49,924 nt of DNA, from positions 1 through 49,924 of the forward strand of contig NZ_JAJJWH010000032.1 in the NCBI RefSeq assembly GCF_020907245.1, written 5' to 3'. A program made the position numbers and the translations under genes. Positions within the stretch are counted from its first letter, which is position 1. The number at the start of each line of letters is the position of its first letter. This document shows positions 8,781 to 17,865 of this stretch, piece after piece. The DNA is from Pontibacter harenae (GTDB taxonomy: Bacteria > Bacteroidota > Bacteroidia > Cytophagales > Hymenobacteraceae). The notes under the pieces are model-generated. The model was not told the origin of the DNA. It ran no database searches and saw nothing but the letters and a program-made list of their open reading frames with translations.

Positions 8781-10100
8781 TTAAAACCTGTTATACAAAA
8801 TCTCGGTGTACCCGATAAGCAAATCAGCTCTGGTGCCTGGTGGGCGGTAGTATATGAGAATGTCATAGACGTTGTTTGTGCTAAAGTGGCTGCCTTCAAA
8901 ATAGGCTGCATCCGCTTCAGGATTACTGCTTGGTTGAAGGCCATAGTAGTAGTTATAATATCCCTGCTTTAAGAGCAGCTTGCCAGTATAAATTCCTCTC
9001 GCTTCATCGTACTGCAACCTCGATTCATTGCTTAAGCGCCAGTTGGTTAGTTCTCCTAGCACATACACAGCCCCACTGCCTACCTGTGGTGTCTCCAACT
9101 CAAAATCCACCCACGTATAGTCTGCACTTACATCGCCCTGTGTATACTCTCGGATATTAAACAAGCGCTTGCCGTTTATGTCAGGGTCCTGGCTATAGGC
9201 CTGGCCTTGCCTACTAATATCTGTTTGCAGGTCAACTGCTATTGGGTTCTCATTTAAGTTTACACCTGCCACTCCAATCCCATTATAGCGTACGCTTCGG
9301 GTATCAAAAGCGCGGAACTCACTTAAACCCATAAAATGATCTTTGGGCTCAAAAAACACATACTCCAGGCGCTTCACGTCTTCTCGCACAAAAGCTGGGC
9401 GGGCATAACGCTTGGCGTTGTCCCAGCGGTGATTCTGGCGCATAATCGCTTTTACCTCCTGCACAGGATTTACCAGTTCGTAATTGTTATAGAATACATT
9501 AAACTCTACAGGCTGCCGCTCCTGTTGCCCAGGTGAGCCTGTAGGGGCACCAAGCTTTGTAGTTACAGATACTAACTCCTGATACACCAGCAATCTACGC
9601 GTTATCAGCAGGCTGCCTCCCTCCTCCTGCACCACCAGCACATAATTACCACTCAGTTTTACACGTGGCACGCGAAACTGGTAATGCACGTACGGAACAC
9701 GCGTATTGATGGAGGTTTGCACATCTGTCAGAAAGAACTCGTTAAAGTCGTTCAGGTATTGAGATTCTGCCAACCCAGAAGGAGTCCAGTCGGCGTTGCA
9801 GTGCACCAGCTTTGCCAATAGGCGCTGTGGTCCTGCATCCAAACGGTCGAACTCCAACATCATAGAGCCTTCGTTTAGCTTTACGACTGCAGGCTCTAGC
9901 ACTTCCTCCTCTCCCCCTGTTGCACGGTAACACTGCACAGATTTTATACTGGCATCGTAGATAAAGTCTTCGTAGCGGATGGAAGTTTGAGCAGCATTGC
10001 CTGTAGAACTCTGCCCCTGCTGCTCTATGGGAACACAGGCTACCATATTTATAGCTAAGAATAGAGACGCTAGGTATTTTAAGCTTTTCGTTGTAAACAT
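8781..10100 (-). CDS. type IX secretion system plug protein (DUF5103) lipoprotein
   Basis: Lipoprotein of the DUF5103 family, annotated as the T9SS plug that is thought to seal the SprA translocon. The signal peptide ends at Cys22 (NMVACVPIE). The 439-residue protein has the family features: an N-terminal beta domain with IRYEDFIYDASIKSVQCYR and HCNADWTPSGLAESQYLNDF, and the late blocks PVEFNVFYNNYELVNP, DVSADYTWVDFEL and LLIGYTEILYNRF. Its presence fits the T9SS-sorted protein at 44-47 kb. It is a single gene, divergent from the broken reductase gene. Confidence 0.92.
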   Translation of the reverse strand: MFTTKSLKYLASLFLAINMVACVPIEQQGQSSTGNAAQTSIRYEDFIYDASIKSVQCYRATGGEEEVLEPAVVKLNEGSMMLEFDRLDAGPQRLLAKLVHCNADWTPSGLAESQYLNDFNEFFLTDVQTSINTRVPYVHYQFRVPRVKLSGNYVLVVQEEGGSLLITRRLLVYQELVSVTTKLGAPTGSPGQQERQPVEFNVFYNNYELVNPVQEVKAIMRQNHRWDNAKRYARPAFVREDVKRLEYVFFEPKDHFMGLSEFRAFDTRSVRYNGIGVAGVNLNENPIAVDLQTDISRQGQAYSQDPDINGKRLFNIREYTQGDVSADYTWVDFELETPQVGSGAVYVLGELTNWRLSNESRLQYDEARGIYTGKLLLKQGYYNYYYGLQPSSNPEADAAYFEGSHFSTNNVYDILIYYRPPGTRADLLIGYTEILYNRF

Positions 10101-10256
10101 TTGTATGGCTGAATCAGCGTAAATTTTATATGCAGTTATACTTACTAATATACCTTAAAGGATAAAAACCACAAGAAAAACAGAAGCACATATCCATAAA
10201 ATACTGGTAATAAGAGCTTATATCCCTATATTTAAGTATGCATCCCAAACAGAACT

Positions 10257-11126
10257 ATGAGAAAAGTGTTATTAGCTGGTGCCACAGGTAACCTGGGCAA
10301 ATATTTACTGCAAGAGCTTAAACAGCAAGGTTATTATGTCCGTGTGTTGGTAAGATCAGCAGAAAAAGCAAAGTTACTATCGCCAGTGCCAGATGAGGTT
10401 TTTATAGGCGATGCTACCGACTCTGAGCTTCTGAAAAAGATATGCGAAAACATGGATGTGGTTATTTCAGCTTTGGGCAAAAGCATCAGCCTATCAGACA
10501 AAAGCAAAGCAACTTTCCGCGACATCGACTTTAGAGCTAACCTGAATATACTGCATGAAACGCTGGTTTCTGGGGTAAAACAGTTTATTTATACGTCAGC
10601 TTATACAGCAGAAATGTACCCAAAATTGGCGTACTTCAGAGCACACGCCAATGTCACGGAAGCCTTATTCGACTCCAGGCTTACCTATACCATTTTGCAG
10701 CCCACTGCCCTGTTCTCTGCCTTTGATGAAGTGTTGAAAATGGCTAAAAATGGAAAAATTGCTTCTATGGGAAAAGGCGACAAACGCACTAATCCTGTTT
10801 TTTAGGGCGATGTAGCCAAAGTAGCGGTGGAAGCCATTGGCAAGGAGTCGCAGATTATACCCATTGGCGGCAAGAAAGTATACACACGGCTGCAGCTTAT
10901 GCAGCTAGTCGCCAAGGCTGCTGGTTTCAAGAAAAGAATTCCCGTAGTGCCGTTCGGACTAGTAGAAGCAATCTTGCCTATTGTGAAACTCTTTAGCCCT
11001 AACACCTATGACAAAGCTGCGTTTATGGTTGCTGTCTCGAAAGATGATTGTATAGCGCCAAAGCTAGGCGCACTTACTTTGGAGGAGCACTTTCAGCTTA
11101 GCTTTGAAGCGACTGCTGTTGCATAA
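10257..11126 (+). pseudogene. NAD(P)-binding NmrA/SDR-type protein with in-frame TAG
   Basis: An atypical short-chain dehydrogenase related to NmrA-like proteins: VLLAGATGNLGKYLLQELKQ is the dinucleotide-binding glycine motif, and FIYTSAYTAEMYP and YTILQPTALFSAF are typical later blocks. The frame is interrupted by TAG at 10803-10805 (after TNPVF) and then continues in the same frame as GDVAKVAVEAIGKESQIIPI through to 11126. The combined length of 289 codons is normal for the family. A single GAG-to-TAG change is the simplest lesion. A sequencing error is the alternative. Confidence 0.8.
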
Positions 11127-11176
11127 AAAGGTAATCTATATTCACTACTACCAATCTGCTCTTAGCTAAATCATTT

Positions 11177-12581
11177 TTATTTAGCGAGATAGGTGTCTAT
11201 CAATTCTTTGACTTCCTCCTCTCCAGGCCTCGGAGCATCGGTTTCAACGACAGTACCTGCTTTATCGATAAGCAGATAACGGGGAATGGTTTTAACATCA
11301 TACTTTGTAGCAAAATCACTGTGGAAGTTGTCCAGCAACAGATAACTATTATCATTCGACAGCACATCTTTTTGGCGTACCAAAGCTTTAGACCAACTCT
11401 CTTTATGCTCATCAAGCGATAGGTATAAGAAGAGTACATCCCTGCCTTTATATCGCTGCTGCAACTGCTGGGAGGCAGGCATTTCAGCCAGGCAAGGCCG
11501 ACACCAACTCGCCCATAAATCAACGTAAATTACCTTGCCCCTGTGCAACTGTAAGAACGAATTTAAGTCTGTTACCACCTCCTTGTTATCTATGATGGCA
11601 ACCCCATCTCCTATATTTTTTCGTGCTTCCTGCAGCCGCTGCGCTTCCTGCAGAAAAGCTACCATGCTTTTATCCTGCGTACGAGCTATGAACTCAGCCA
11701 TTAGTTCAGCATGGGTGCTTTGCTTTTGAGACACCTTGTTTGCCAGAAGCGAAAACTGCATCAACTCAGCTAACGCAGGCTTAAGCATTTCATCATACTT
11801 CCTGTATCGCAGCTTTAGATCTTCGCCTTTGTCTTGTGATCTTTATGCCAATTCGCGCTACGGCTAAACTACAGGCATTCCTAAAATCGGGATAGTTGTA
11901 ATCAGTTAGATCAGCATTATTAACATAAGCTTCTAAACCAGGCTGTACAGCAGGGACAGAAAATGCAAGTAAAGCTTTATCGAAGTAGTAGTTATGTTTG
12001 ATGACTTTCTCGGCTATATAAAGTAGCTCTGGTCTAATATTATAATCAGCCGCATAAGTCGCTAAAAAACGTTTCCGTTTGTTATACGTGACATCAACAA
12101 GTGAATCTAGTTTGCTCGAGTTGATAGCAAAGTTTGATATGTTATCTATGACTACACTTTGCGAAGAACCAAGCTCTCTATACATACTCGGGAATAGATT
12201 TAGCTCAGCATTTCTAACACTATCACGACTTATAAACCTGCCTGGCGCTTGCTGGCTTTCCTTTACAAACTCAAGCGTATCACCAGGTAGCAGAATATAG
12301 GGCGTCTGATGTCGATCATTTTCTCGAATAAATAAAAACTCTTCAGCTTCAAACTCTACTTCCCTGTCCGATCCTTCTAAAACAATATTATGGTGATCTG
12401 TTAGTCGCTCATTATAACTGAGTGTGGTGTGTCCATTATTTTCGCTAGTATAGGTAATAAGTATCTTTTAAGGTGCGGGTACCTTTACAGCTACTGGAGC
12501 AAAAGAGAAAGCAGCTAATAAAGTTGAAGAAGTGCAGGCAAACAGAATGTAAAGTAGCGGGAACAGTTTATAGATTTTCAT
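11177..12581 (-). pseudogene. TlpA-type thiol-disulfide oxidoreductase lipoprotein, broken
   Basis: Remains of one gene on the minus strand. The ATG at 12581 starts a lipoprotein signal (MKIYKLFPLLYILFACTSS, Cys16). Codon 38 is TAA (12468-12470), after which the same frame stays open to about 11793. Near 11790-11860 the coding frame shifts; the second frame continues through SQDKGEDLKLRYRKYDEML into the thioredoxin domain with VDLWASWCRPCLAEMP (CxxC) and ends at 11177. Intact relatives are envelope-bound TlpA/ResA-like proteins with a beta-rich N-terminal domain. Two independent lesions make loss of function likely, although the C-terminal 203-codon thioredoxin frame could still be expressed. 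Confidence 0.8.
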
Positions 12582-12733
12582 GGCTTGGTGTTTAGGTTTA
12601 GACTGTATACGGGGGTAAAACCTTACCTTTCTCCTCTTCGCTAACTGTGTTAAGGCCTATGATAAATATACTTAATTTATATAAATAAAACCATATTATT
12701 TACTCCTAAACCACATATTTTATTTAAAAACAG

Positions 12734-13174
12734 CTAAACTTCAAGAATAGTCTCCACCATCACTCCCGCCTCTAAGGTTTTCTGCACGGGGCATTTTGAG
12801 GAAATGTTTAAGAGCCGCTTGATTTGCTCAGGCGTAAGGTCGCCAAGCAAGCGCAGGTGCTTATAGATGAGCATTTTCTTAATCTTACCTGCTGCCAAAC
12901 CAGGCGCATTATCCACTACCACAAATTCATGCCGCAATAGCACCTCTGCCCGCTCCAGAGGCCACTGCTTGCGGCTGGCGTACATGTGCAAGGTAATAAC
13001 GGTGCAGGCTCCGAGTGCACTTAGAATGTAATCGTTTGGGTCTGGCCCATTTTTCACTCCCTCCGCTGCACCAGACTCATCTATTTTAAACGGCTGCCCT
13101 TCCATCACTATCTGAGCCATCATGCCCGAACCTTTATCTGCGCTCACTGTCACGCCTCGCGATATCTCACTCAT
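12734..13174 (-). CDS. OsmC family protein
   Basis: OsmC/Ohr-like peroxide-related protein. It has the family block NGPDPNDYILSALGACTVIT, in which the cysteine of GACT is the usual reactive one, then LHMYASRKQWPLERAEVLLRH and the late SSKCPVQKTLEAG with the second cysteine. I chose the ATG at 13174; a GTG at 13210 would add 12 residues. It starts about 70 bp downstream of the histidine kinase on the same strand, so co-transcription is possible. Confidence 0.88.
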   Translation of the reverse strand: MSEISRGVTVSADKGSGMMAQIVMEGQPFKIDESGAAEGVKNGPDPNDYILSALGACTVITLHMYASRKQWPLERAEVLLRHEFVVVDNAPGLAAGKIKKMLIYKHLRLLGDLTPEQIKRLLNISSKCPVQKTLEAGVMVETILEV

Positions 13175-13244
13175 CTTATAGTTCTTTACAGTTGGTATAT
13201 CGTTTTGCACTTTATACTAACGAAAAGAACCAGAAAGGGTGCAG

Positions 13245-14330
13245 CTAAAAACGAAGTATAAACCGTGTGCCCTTCTCCAGTTCCGACTGCACCGAGATAC
13301 TGCCCTTGTGCAAACGCATGATCTGCCGCGATAAACTGAGGCCTATACCTGAGCCTGCTTTTTTGGTGCTGAAGAAAGGTATAAAAATCTTTGTCATCGC
13401 CTCAGTCGTCATGCCGTGGCCGTTATCCCTCACTTCAATCGAAATGCGGCTGCGCTCGTCGTGGTAGGCCAGTAGTGTGATCAGCATTTCATGCTTCTGC
13501 TCCTGCACCGCCTCCAAGGCGTTCTTCACCAGGTTAATCAGCACCTGCTCTATCATCGTTCTGTCAGCGGAGAGCAGCAATGGCTGTGCTGGAGCATCAA
13601 CGTGCAAGTCAATCTCATTTTTTGCCAGCTGATCTCGCAGCAGCATCTTAATTTCTTTTAGCAGCTCCGTCACATTAAACATACTATATACTGGAGAAGA
13701 TATAGCCGTCAGGTTTCGGAAATCGCTTACAAAACGGATTAGGCCATCGGAGCGGCGGTTGATGGTTTGCAGGCATTGTCCAATATCAATCAACTCACCT
13801 TTGAGCAAGGTTATTTCCTCTGCCTCGGTATCGGTGTAAGTATACACGTCTTCGTAGGCGCTGGCCGATAGCGAGGCGATGGGCGTAACAGAATTCATAA
13901 TCTCATGTGTCAGCACCTTGATCAGGTTGTGCCATGCCTCCATCTCCTTGTCCTCCAGTTCGCGCTGTATGTTCTGCACCGAAGCCAGCCTTATCTTATC
14001 ACCCAGTAATGAAAGCTCCATCACATGCACTGAAAGGTTCAGCAATTCCCCACCCTGCCGTACCTGCACCAGCGCCTTTTCGCCGCTCTCCAACGCCAGC
14101 AGGCTCTGCGCCAGTTTCGGGTTAATCAGGCTCTGCTCCTCCACGTTTGTTGCCTTTTTAACCTGCAGCAGCTTTTTGGCTGCGTTGTTCAGCATCAGTA
14201 TAGTTCCATTAGTTTTATAGGTTATGATGCCGATGTGCTGCACAATTACCTCGAAGTAATGCAAATGTGCCTCTTTTTCGGCACGCACCTCACGGAATTT
14301 CTCCATCACCTCGTTCATGCGCAACGCCAT
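13245..14330 (-). CDS. NtrY-like sensor histidine kinase, N-terminus missing
   Basis: A PAS-like region (about 24-115) and a kinase core: H box KVLTHEIMNSVTP with His142, N box INLVKNALEAV, G1 VRDNGHGM, F box FIPFFSTK and G2 GSGIGLSLSRQIM. Upstream of the first ATG the frame stays open and encodes recognisable family sequence (NFIDRILYSSAFRVEGEGK) up to the IS5-type element at 14406. Family members normally carry about 100 more residues with two membrane helices, which are absent. The kinase is therefore probably a 5'-truncated, cytosolic remnant. Its response regulator is not in view. Confidence 0.82.
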   Translation of the reverse strand: MALRMNEVMEKFREVRAEKEAHLHYFEVIVQHIGIITYKTNGTILMLNNAAKKLLQVKKATNVEEQSLINPKLAQSLLALESGEKALVQVRQGGELLNLSVHVMELSLLGDKIRLASVQNIQRELEDKEMEAWHNLIKVLTHEIMNSVTPIASLSASAYEDVYTYTDTEAEEITLLKGELIDIGQCLQTINRRSDGLIRFVSDFRNLTAISSPVYSMFNVTELLKEIKMLLRDQLAKNEIDLHVDAPAQPLLLSADRTMIEQVLINLVKNALEAVQEQKHEMLITLLAYHDERSRISIEVRDNGHGMTTEAMTKIFIPFFSTKKAGSGIGLSLSRQIMRLHKGSISVQSELEKGTRFILRF

Positions 14331-14406
14331 CTCCCGCTGTACTTTCCCTTCGCCTTCTACTCGAAAAGCCGACGAGTATAGTATTCTATCTATAAAGTTT
14401 GACTTA

Positions 14407-15280
14407 GAGGCTGTTTTGATTTGAATGGATAAAAAAGCAGGTGTCGGTTGTTAGGGTAAGAAAAGTTTGCAGACTTATGGCTTATCCCAGCAGTTTAACC
14501 GACACCCAGTGGCAATTTATTGAAAAGATATTAGAGGCTGAAACGCTACAGCGTAAGCGCGTATGGCCTCTTCGCAGCATTCTTGACGCCATCTTCTATG
14601 TCATCAAGGGCGGGGTGCAGTGGCGCATGCTGCCCTCGTACCTTCCTCCCTGGCAGACAGTCTACTACTATTACCGTAAATGGCGGCTGAATGGTTGCTG
14701 GGAGATGCTCCACGACTGTCTCTCCAAGAAGGTCAGGGGCAAACACGGCAAAGAAGATTCTCCGAGTGTAGGCATCATAGACTCGCAGAGCGTGAAGACG
14801 GTGCAGCAGGGCGGGCAGAGAGGCTATGACACGGCCAAGCATGTGAAGGGACGTAAAAGGCACCTGATGGTCGACACGCTGGGTTTGCTTATCGTGCTCA
14901 TTGTCCACCGGGCAGATGTTGCTGAACGGCAGGGGGCCAGGTGGCTGTTGGCAAGGGCTGCCTCCAGAATAGCCGATTTCAGCCGCCTGAGGCTCTTCTT
15001 TGCAGACCAGGGCTACAGCGGGCTGGTCATGTGGGAGTGGGTCAAAAACACCTTCCGCCACCTGAATTGGGAACTGAGGATCGTAAACAAGATATATAAG
15101 AAGGTCTTTCAGGCTTTGCCCAAGCGGTGGATTGTGGAGCGGACTTTCGGCTGGCTTAATCTCTACCGTAGGCTCTCCAAGGACTATGAGTACCTGACTA
15201 AGTCATCTGAGACAATGATACAAATAACAATGATTCACATCATGCTTAAAAAACTTGATAAATGAATTCAAAACAGCCTC
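14407..15280 (+). mobile_element. IS5-family insertion sequence (IS427-like)
   Basis: An 874-bp element with terminal inverted repeats beginning GAGGCTGTTTTGA at both ends (14407 and, inverted, 15280), flanked by TTA on both sides (14404-14406, 15281-15283), which fits a 3-bp target duplication. It holds a single complete transposase gene and looks intact. It interrupts the 5' region of the histidine-kinase gene. The IS427 group assignment rests on transposase type, size and target site. Confidence 0.9.
14477..15265 (+). CDS. IS5-family transposase
   Basis: DDE transposase of about 262 residues. From the ATG at 14477 it starts MAYPSSLTDTQWQFIEKIL, with the N-terminal domain ending in GGVQWRMLPSYLPPWQTVYYYYRKW. 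The catalytic triad is visible: D102 in GIIDSQSVKT, D177 in LFFADQGYSG and E221 in WIVERTFGWLNLYRRLSKDYE. A GTG 12 codons upstream gives a longer frame but is less likely. No frameshift is seen, so the element may still be mobile. Confidence 0.93.
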   Translation: MAYPSSLTDTQWQFIEKILEAETLQRKRVWPLRSILDAIFYVIKGGVQWRMLPSYLPPWQTVYYYYRKWRLNGCWEMLHDCLSKKVRGKHGKEDSPSVGIIDSQSVKTVQQGGQRGYDTAKHVKGRKRHLMVDTLGLLIVLIVHRADVAERQGARWLLARAASRIADFSRLRLFFADQGYSGLVMWEWVKNTFRHLNWELRIVNKIYKKVFQALPKRWIVERTFGWLNLYRRLSKDYEYLTKSSETMIQITMIHIMLKKLDK

Positions 15281-15321
15281 TTAGATTGACGTGACTTTAG
15301 CTGATTTTTCAAAAGGTAAAG

Positions 15322-15350
15322 GCCACTGTGCATAGGGTGGCTATTTTTTT
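15322..15350 (+). terminator. possible intrinsic terminator
   Basis: GCCAC, 10-nt loop, GTGGC, then TA and a run of seven T, just right of the IS element. The stem is short, and no plus-strand gene other than the transposase precedes it. Confidence 0.45.
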
Positions 15351-15404
15351 ACTTTGAGAAACAATGACTTACAGATTTTAAAGAAAAAATCCACAGCAAG
15401 GGGC

Positions 15405-15434
15405 TTGCAAATAAAAAAACACCCGCTATATTTG
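15405..15434 (+). promoter_or_regulatory. promoter of tRNA-Glu
   Basis: TTG at 15405-15407, a 19-bp spacer and TATATTTG at 15427-15434, matching the Bacteroidota housekeeping promoter. The tRNA begins 20 bases after the -7 box. Confidence 0.8.
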
Positions 15435-15453
15435 CATCGCATTACAGCAAAAC

Positions 15454-15528
15454 GGTCCGTTCGTCTAGGGGTTAGGACTTCAGATTTTCATTCTGGCAAC
15501 AGGGGTTCGATTCCCCTACGGACTACCA
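15454..15528 (+). tRNA. tRNA-Glu (anticodon UUC)
   Basis: Acceptor stem GGTCCGT pairs with ACGGACT (one G-U pair). The D arm contains GTCTAGGGGTTAGGAC. The anticodon arm TCAGA-TTTTCAT-TCTGG places TTC at positions 34-36. The T arm is AGGGG-TTCGATT-CCCCT, and CCA is encoded. The 3' half also forms the last codons of the minus-strand serine recombinase, which marks this tRNA as the integration site of the neighbouring element. Confidence 0.95.
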
Positions 15529-17173
15529 AGAGGGAAAAGTGATTTTCAGGATCGCTTTTCCCTCTTTCTTTTTGCCCCATTTTCTGCGATATTTCTGCGG
15601 CAAGGCCGAAAAAGGAATTTACGCGGGTGGTTCGATAAGCCTGTTTTTCACGGTCATACTGCACCCCTTGCGGGAACACCAGTGCCTGCAGCCTCTTTCG
15701 CTGCGACACGTCCGCCTTACTCCATGTGGATGAGAGACTTAGCATCATTTTCAAGCCGTTTTCCAACAGCGTTCTGTGGTTCGATAAAGGGCCAGAGAGT
15801 TTCTCCAGGTTCACCTCTATTTCCCGCACCTCCACCTTCACCTCACCGCTGAACTTAGTATAAATTTCCCGCTCAATATCTCCATAAGCATAGCGCCGCT
15901 CAAGCATCTCCAGCTTCTTTTTCACCTCCGTCAGCTGCAGCTTCAGGCGTCTCTCCTCCTGCTCGTGGTCCTGGCTCAACTTTTTAAACACCTGTGACAT
16001 CATCTCCTGCACCTGCGGCAGAAGTACTGGGTCTATCTGGTACTCTTTTAGCAATCCCAGGTAGAGCTCGTGCATTTTCCCTGCGTTTCGGTTCAGGCAG
16101 CAACCCTTGGTGTTGCACTTGTAGTAGTGGATGCCCTTCTTCTTCATCTCGTAGCCCGTGAGCGGCTTTAAGCAGCTTCCGCACTTGATGTGGTGGCGCA
16201 AAGGCAGATGCTCGTCCTCCTTCACCTGGGTGTAGCCGTGTGCGTTCTGCGCCTGCAGCCCGTTCACCCGAAGGAAGGTCTCCCTGGAGATCAACGGCTC
16301 GTGCCTTCCCTGAACAACTTCATCTGGCCCCAATAGCCCGTGTGTGATCAGGCCACAGTAGAAGGGGTTGCGGAAGATCTTGGTGAGTGTCTGGTCGTAG
16401 AGCGTAAGCCCCTGCGCCTTCAGTCGCTGGATAATGTCGGTATTGCTCAGGCCCTGCTCTGCCTTCAGCTGAAAGGCCAGGCGGATGAGCTTGCCCTGTT
16501 TATTGGGCTTTATCACCTGCTCCCCGTTCACCTTATACTGGTCATATCCCATGGGTGCCTTTCCTGGCCAGTAGCCTTTCCTGGCCATGGCCAGCATGCC
16601 CGCCGTGCAGCGCTCCCTGCGCTGGTGGTTGTCCATGTGCCCCATCGAGAAGTAGATGCTCTGCATGAGCACGCCCATGGGCGTGGTGGCGTCCACTGGC
16701 TGGGTGACGGCCAGCAGCGAGATGCCCAGCTGACGCAGCCCGTCGGCGATGAAGGCGGCGCTGGGGCCCGAGCGGGAGAAGCGGTCGTGGCTGTAGACGA
16801 TGATGTGGCCGATATTGTGGCGGCTCTTCTTCACGAAGTCGAGCATCCGCTTGAACTCCTTCCGCTCGTCGGACTTGGCGCTCTCGTAGGTGCCGCCGAA
16901 TTCACCCACCACCTCATAGCCGTTGCGCTGGGCGTAGGCGCGGCAACTGTCGAGCTGTGTCTCCAGGCTCTGGTTCGTCTCGGCCTGCTCTTTTGTTGAT
17001 ACGCGAGTGTATATAACGGCCGCCTTGCCTCTGGAAACTGCCTTGCCTTTCTTCTTGCCGATCTGCTGCGGACGGGCGAAGATGCTCAGGTCGGAGTTGC
17101 CTTCTGTTGCTTCTGGGTAGTTGCCGTTTGTTACTTTCGGTTGCTTTCTCATCGTCTTAGTCGTTGCTGCCAT
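15488..17173 (-). CDS. large serine recombinase (integrase)
   Basis: Site-specific recombinase of the resolvase/invertase superfamily, 561 residues. The catalytic domain has AVIYTRVSTKEQAE with nucleophile Ser59 and IIVYSHDRFSRSG. A recombinase domain follows (GYWPGKAPMGYDQYK), then a zinc ribbon (IKCGSCLKPLTGYEM, YYKCNTKGCC) and a long C-terminal coiled coil (about 400-475). The final codons, ending VVRRGIEPLLPE, are read from the 3' end of tRNA-Glu, placing the gene at the attachment site. The start overlaps the 3' end of the small upstream gene, implying coupled translation. The N-terminal 50 residues are low complexity and rich in GCAAC words at the DNA level. Confidence 0.93.
   Translation of the reverse strand: MAATTKTMRKQPKVTNGNYPEATEGNSDLSIFARPQQIGKKKGKAVSRGKAAVIYTRVSTKEQAETNQSLETQLDSCRAYAQRNGYEVVGEFGGTYESAKSDERKEFKRMLDFVKKSRHNIGHIIVYSHDRFSRSGPSAAFIADGLRQLGISLLAVTQPVDATTPMGVLMQSIYFSMGHMDNHQRRERCTAGMLAMARKGYWPGKAPMGYDQYKVNGEQVIKPNKQGKLIRLAFQLKAEQGLSNTDIIQRLKAQGLTLYDQTLTKIFRNPFYCGLITHGLLGPDEVVQGRHEPLISRETFLRVNGLQAQNAHGYTQVKEDEHLPLRHHIKCGSCLKPLTGYEMKKKGIHYYKCNTKGCCLNRNAGKMHELYLGLLKEYQIDPVLLPQVQEMMSQVFKKLSQDHEQEERRLKLQLTEVKKKLEMLERRYAYGDIEREIYTKFSGEVKVEVREIEVNLEKLSGPLSNHRTLLENGLKMMLSLSSTWSKADVSQRKRLQALVFPQGVQYDREKQAYRTTRVNSFFGLAAEISQKMGQKERGKSDPENHFSLLVVRRGIEPLLPE
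15528..15575 (+). terminator. terminator of tRNA-Glu
   Basis: Stem AAGAGGGAAAAG with complement CTTTTCCCTCTT, extended by weaker pairs toward the loop and followed by TCTTTTT. It begins at the last base of the tRNA. Confidence 0.85.
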
Positions 17174-17531
17174 AATTGCTTTCGGATACCGCTGATTTCT
17201 CAGGTAAATAGTGATCTTTCAATGGTGTTTCTCCCGTATCCAGGAGCATCTCGTACATCAGGGTGGAGAGCCGAAGCATCTGCTCCACCATCTCGCCTGC
17301 CTCCTCCACACTCAGGTGGCTGTAGCCTGGCGTGTCCAGTAGCCTTGCCGTGTGGTAGACTTGAAGCGCATCGTCCTCCTTTACCAGCTGGTAGAGGCCT
17401 TCTTCCTGCTGCGATGGCTGTTCCTGGCTTTCCCCTGGATTGGAAGCATTTACTAATGTTTGCTGTGCCTTTTGTCTTTTCCGGCCTTGCTGTCTTGTTA
17501 ACTGTTGTTTTTGGTTGGTTAAGGTTTGCAC
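17157..17531 (-). CDS. small acidic accessory protein of the element
   Basis: A 124-residue protein with a Gln/Arg-rich N-terminus (NQKQQLTRQQGRKRQKAQQ) and an acidic helical C-terminal half (LSVEEAGEMVEQMLRLSTLMYEMLLDTG). I do not recognise the family. Its last codons overlap the recombinase start by 17 bp, so it is very likely expressed with the recombinase and may modulate it, which is inference from position only. Confidence 0.65.
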   Translation of the reverse strand: MQTLTNQKQQLTRQQGRKRQKAQQTLVNASNPGESQEQPSQQEEGLYQLVKEDDALQVYHTARLLDTPGYSHLSVEEAGEMVEQMLRLSTLMYEMLLDTGETPLKDHYLPEKSAVSESNYGSND

Positions 17532-17671
17532 GGAGTGGTCCGTTTGCGCCTCCGTCCAGTGTTTCCGGTACGGTGGCCCTTCCTTTTTTCGGTCTGAGGT
17601 CTTCAGTACCGTTAATGTGACTTACCTGCTGCTTTTACAGGTTTGCCGCTCTTGAATTACTGTTTGCCTCT

Positions 17672-17776
17672 GTTGCTAAAGGCATTTTTGCCGTTGCCGC
17701 GCCTGTAAGGCGTTGCTGATTCTGTTGCCTAGCCTGTTGCTAAGGCAGTTTCCATTTGTTGCTATTCCCTGTTGCC
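17672..17776. repeat. cluster of seven GTTGC(C/T) words in a gene-free spacer
   Basis: The 330-bp spacer 17532-17865 has no credible gene. Between 17672 and 17776 the word GTTGC followed by C or T occurs seven times on the plus strand (GGCAAC/AGCAAC on the minus strand), with irregular gaps of roughly 10-23 bp. Similar clusters lie in the primase gene and at the start of the recombinase gene. Confidence 0.65.
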
Positions 17777-17865
17777 TTATGTTGACGGGCATTGCTGCCA
17801 ACAGACTTGGATCAATGCACTGCTCCATTACTGAATCAGAATCTACAATGTTGGAAGTACTGCTT

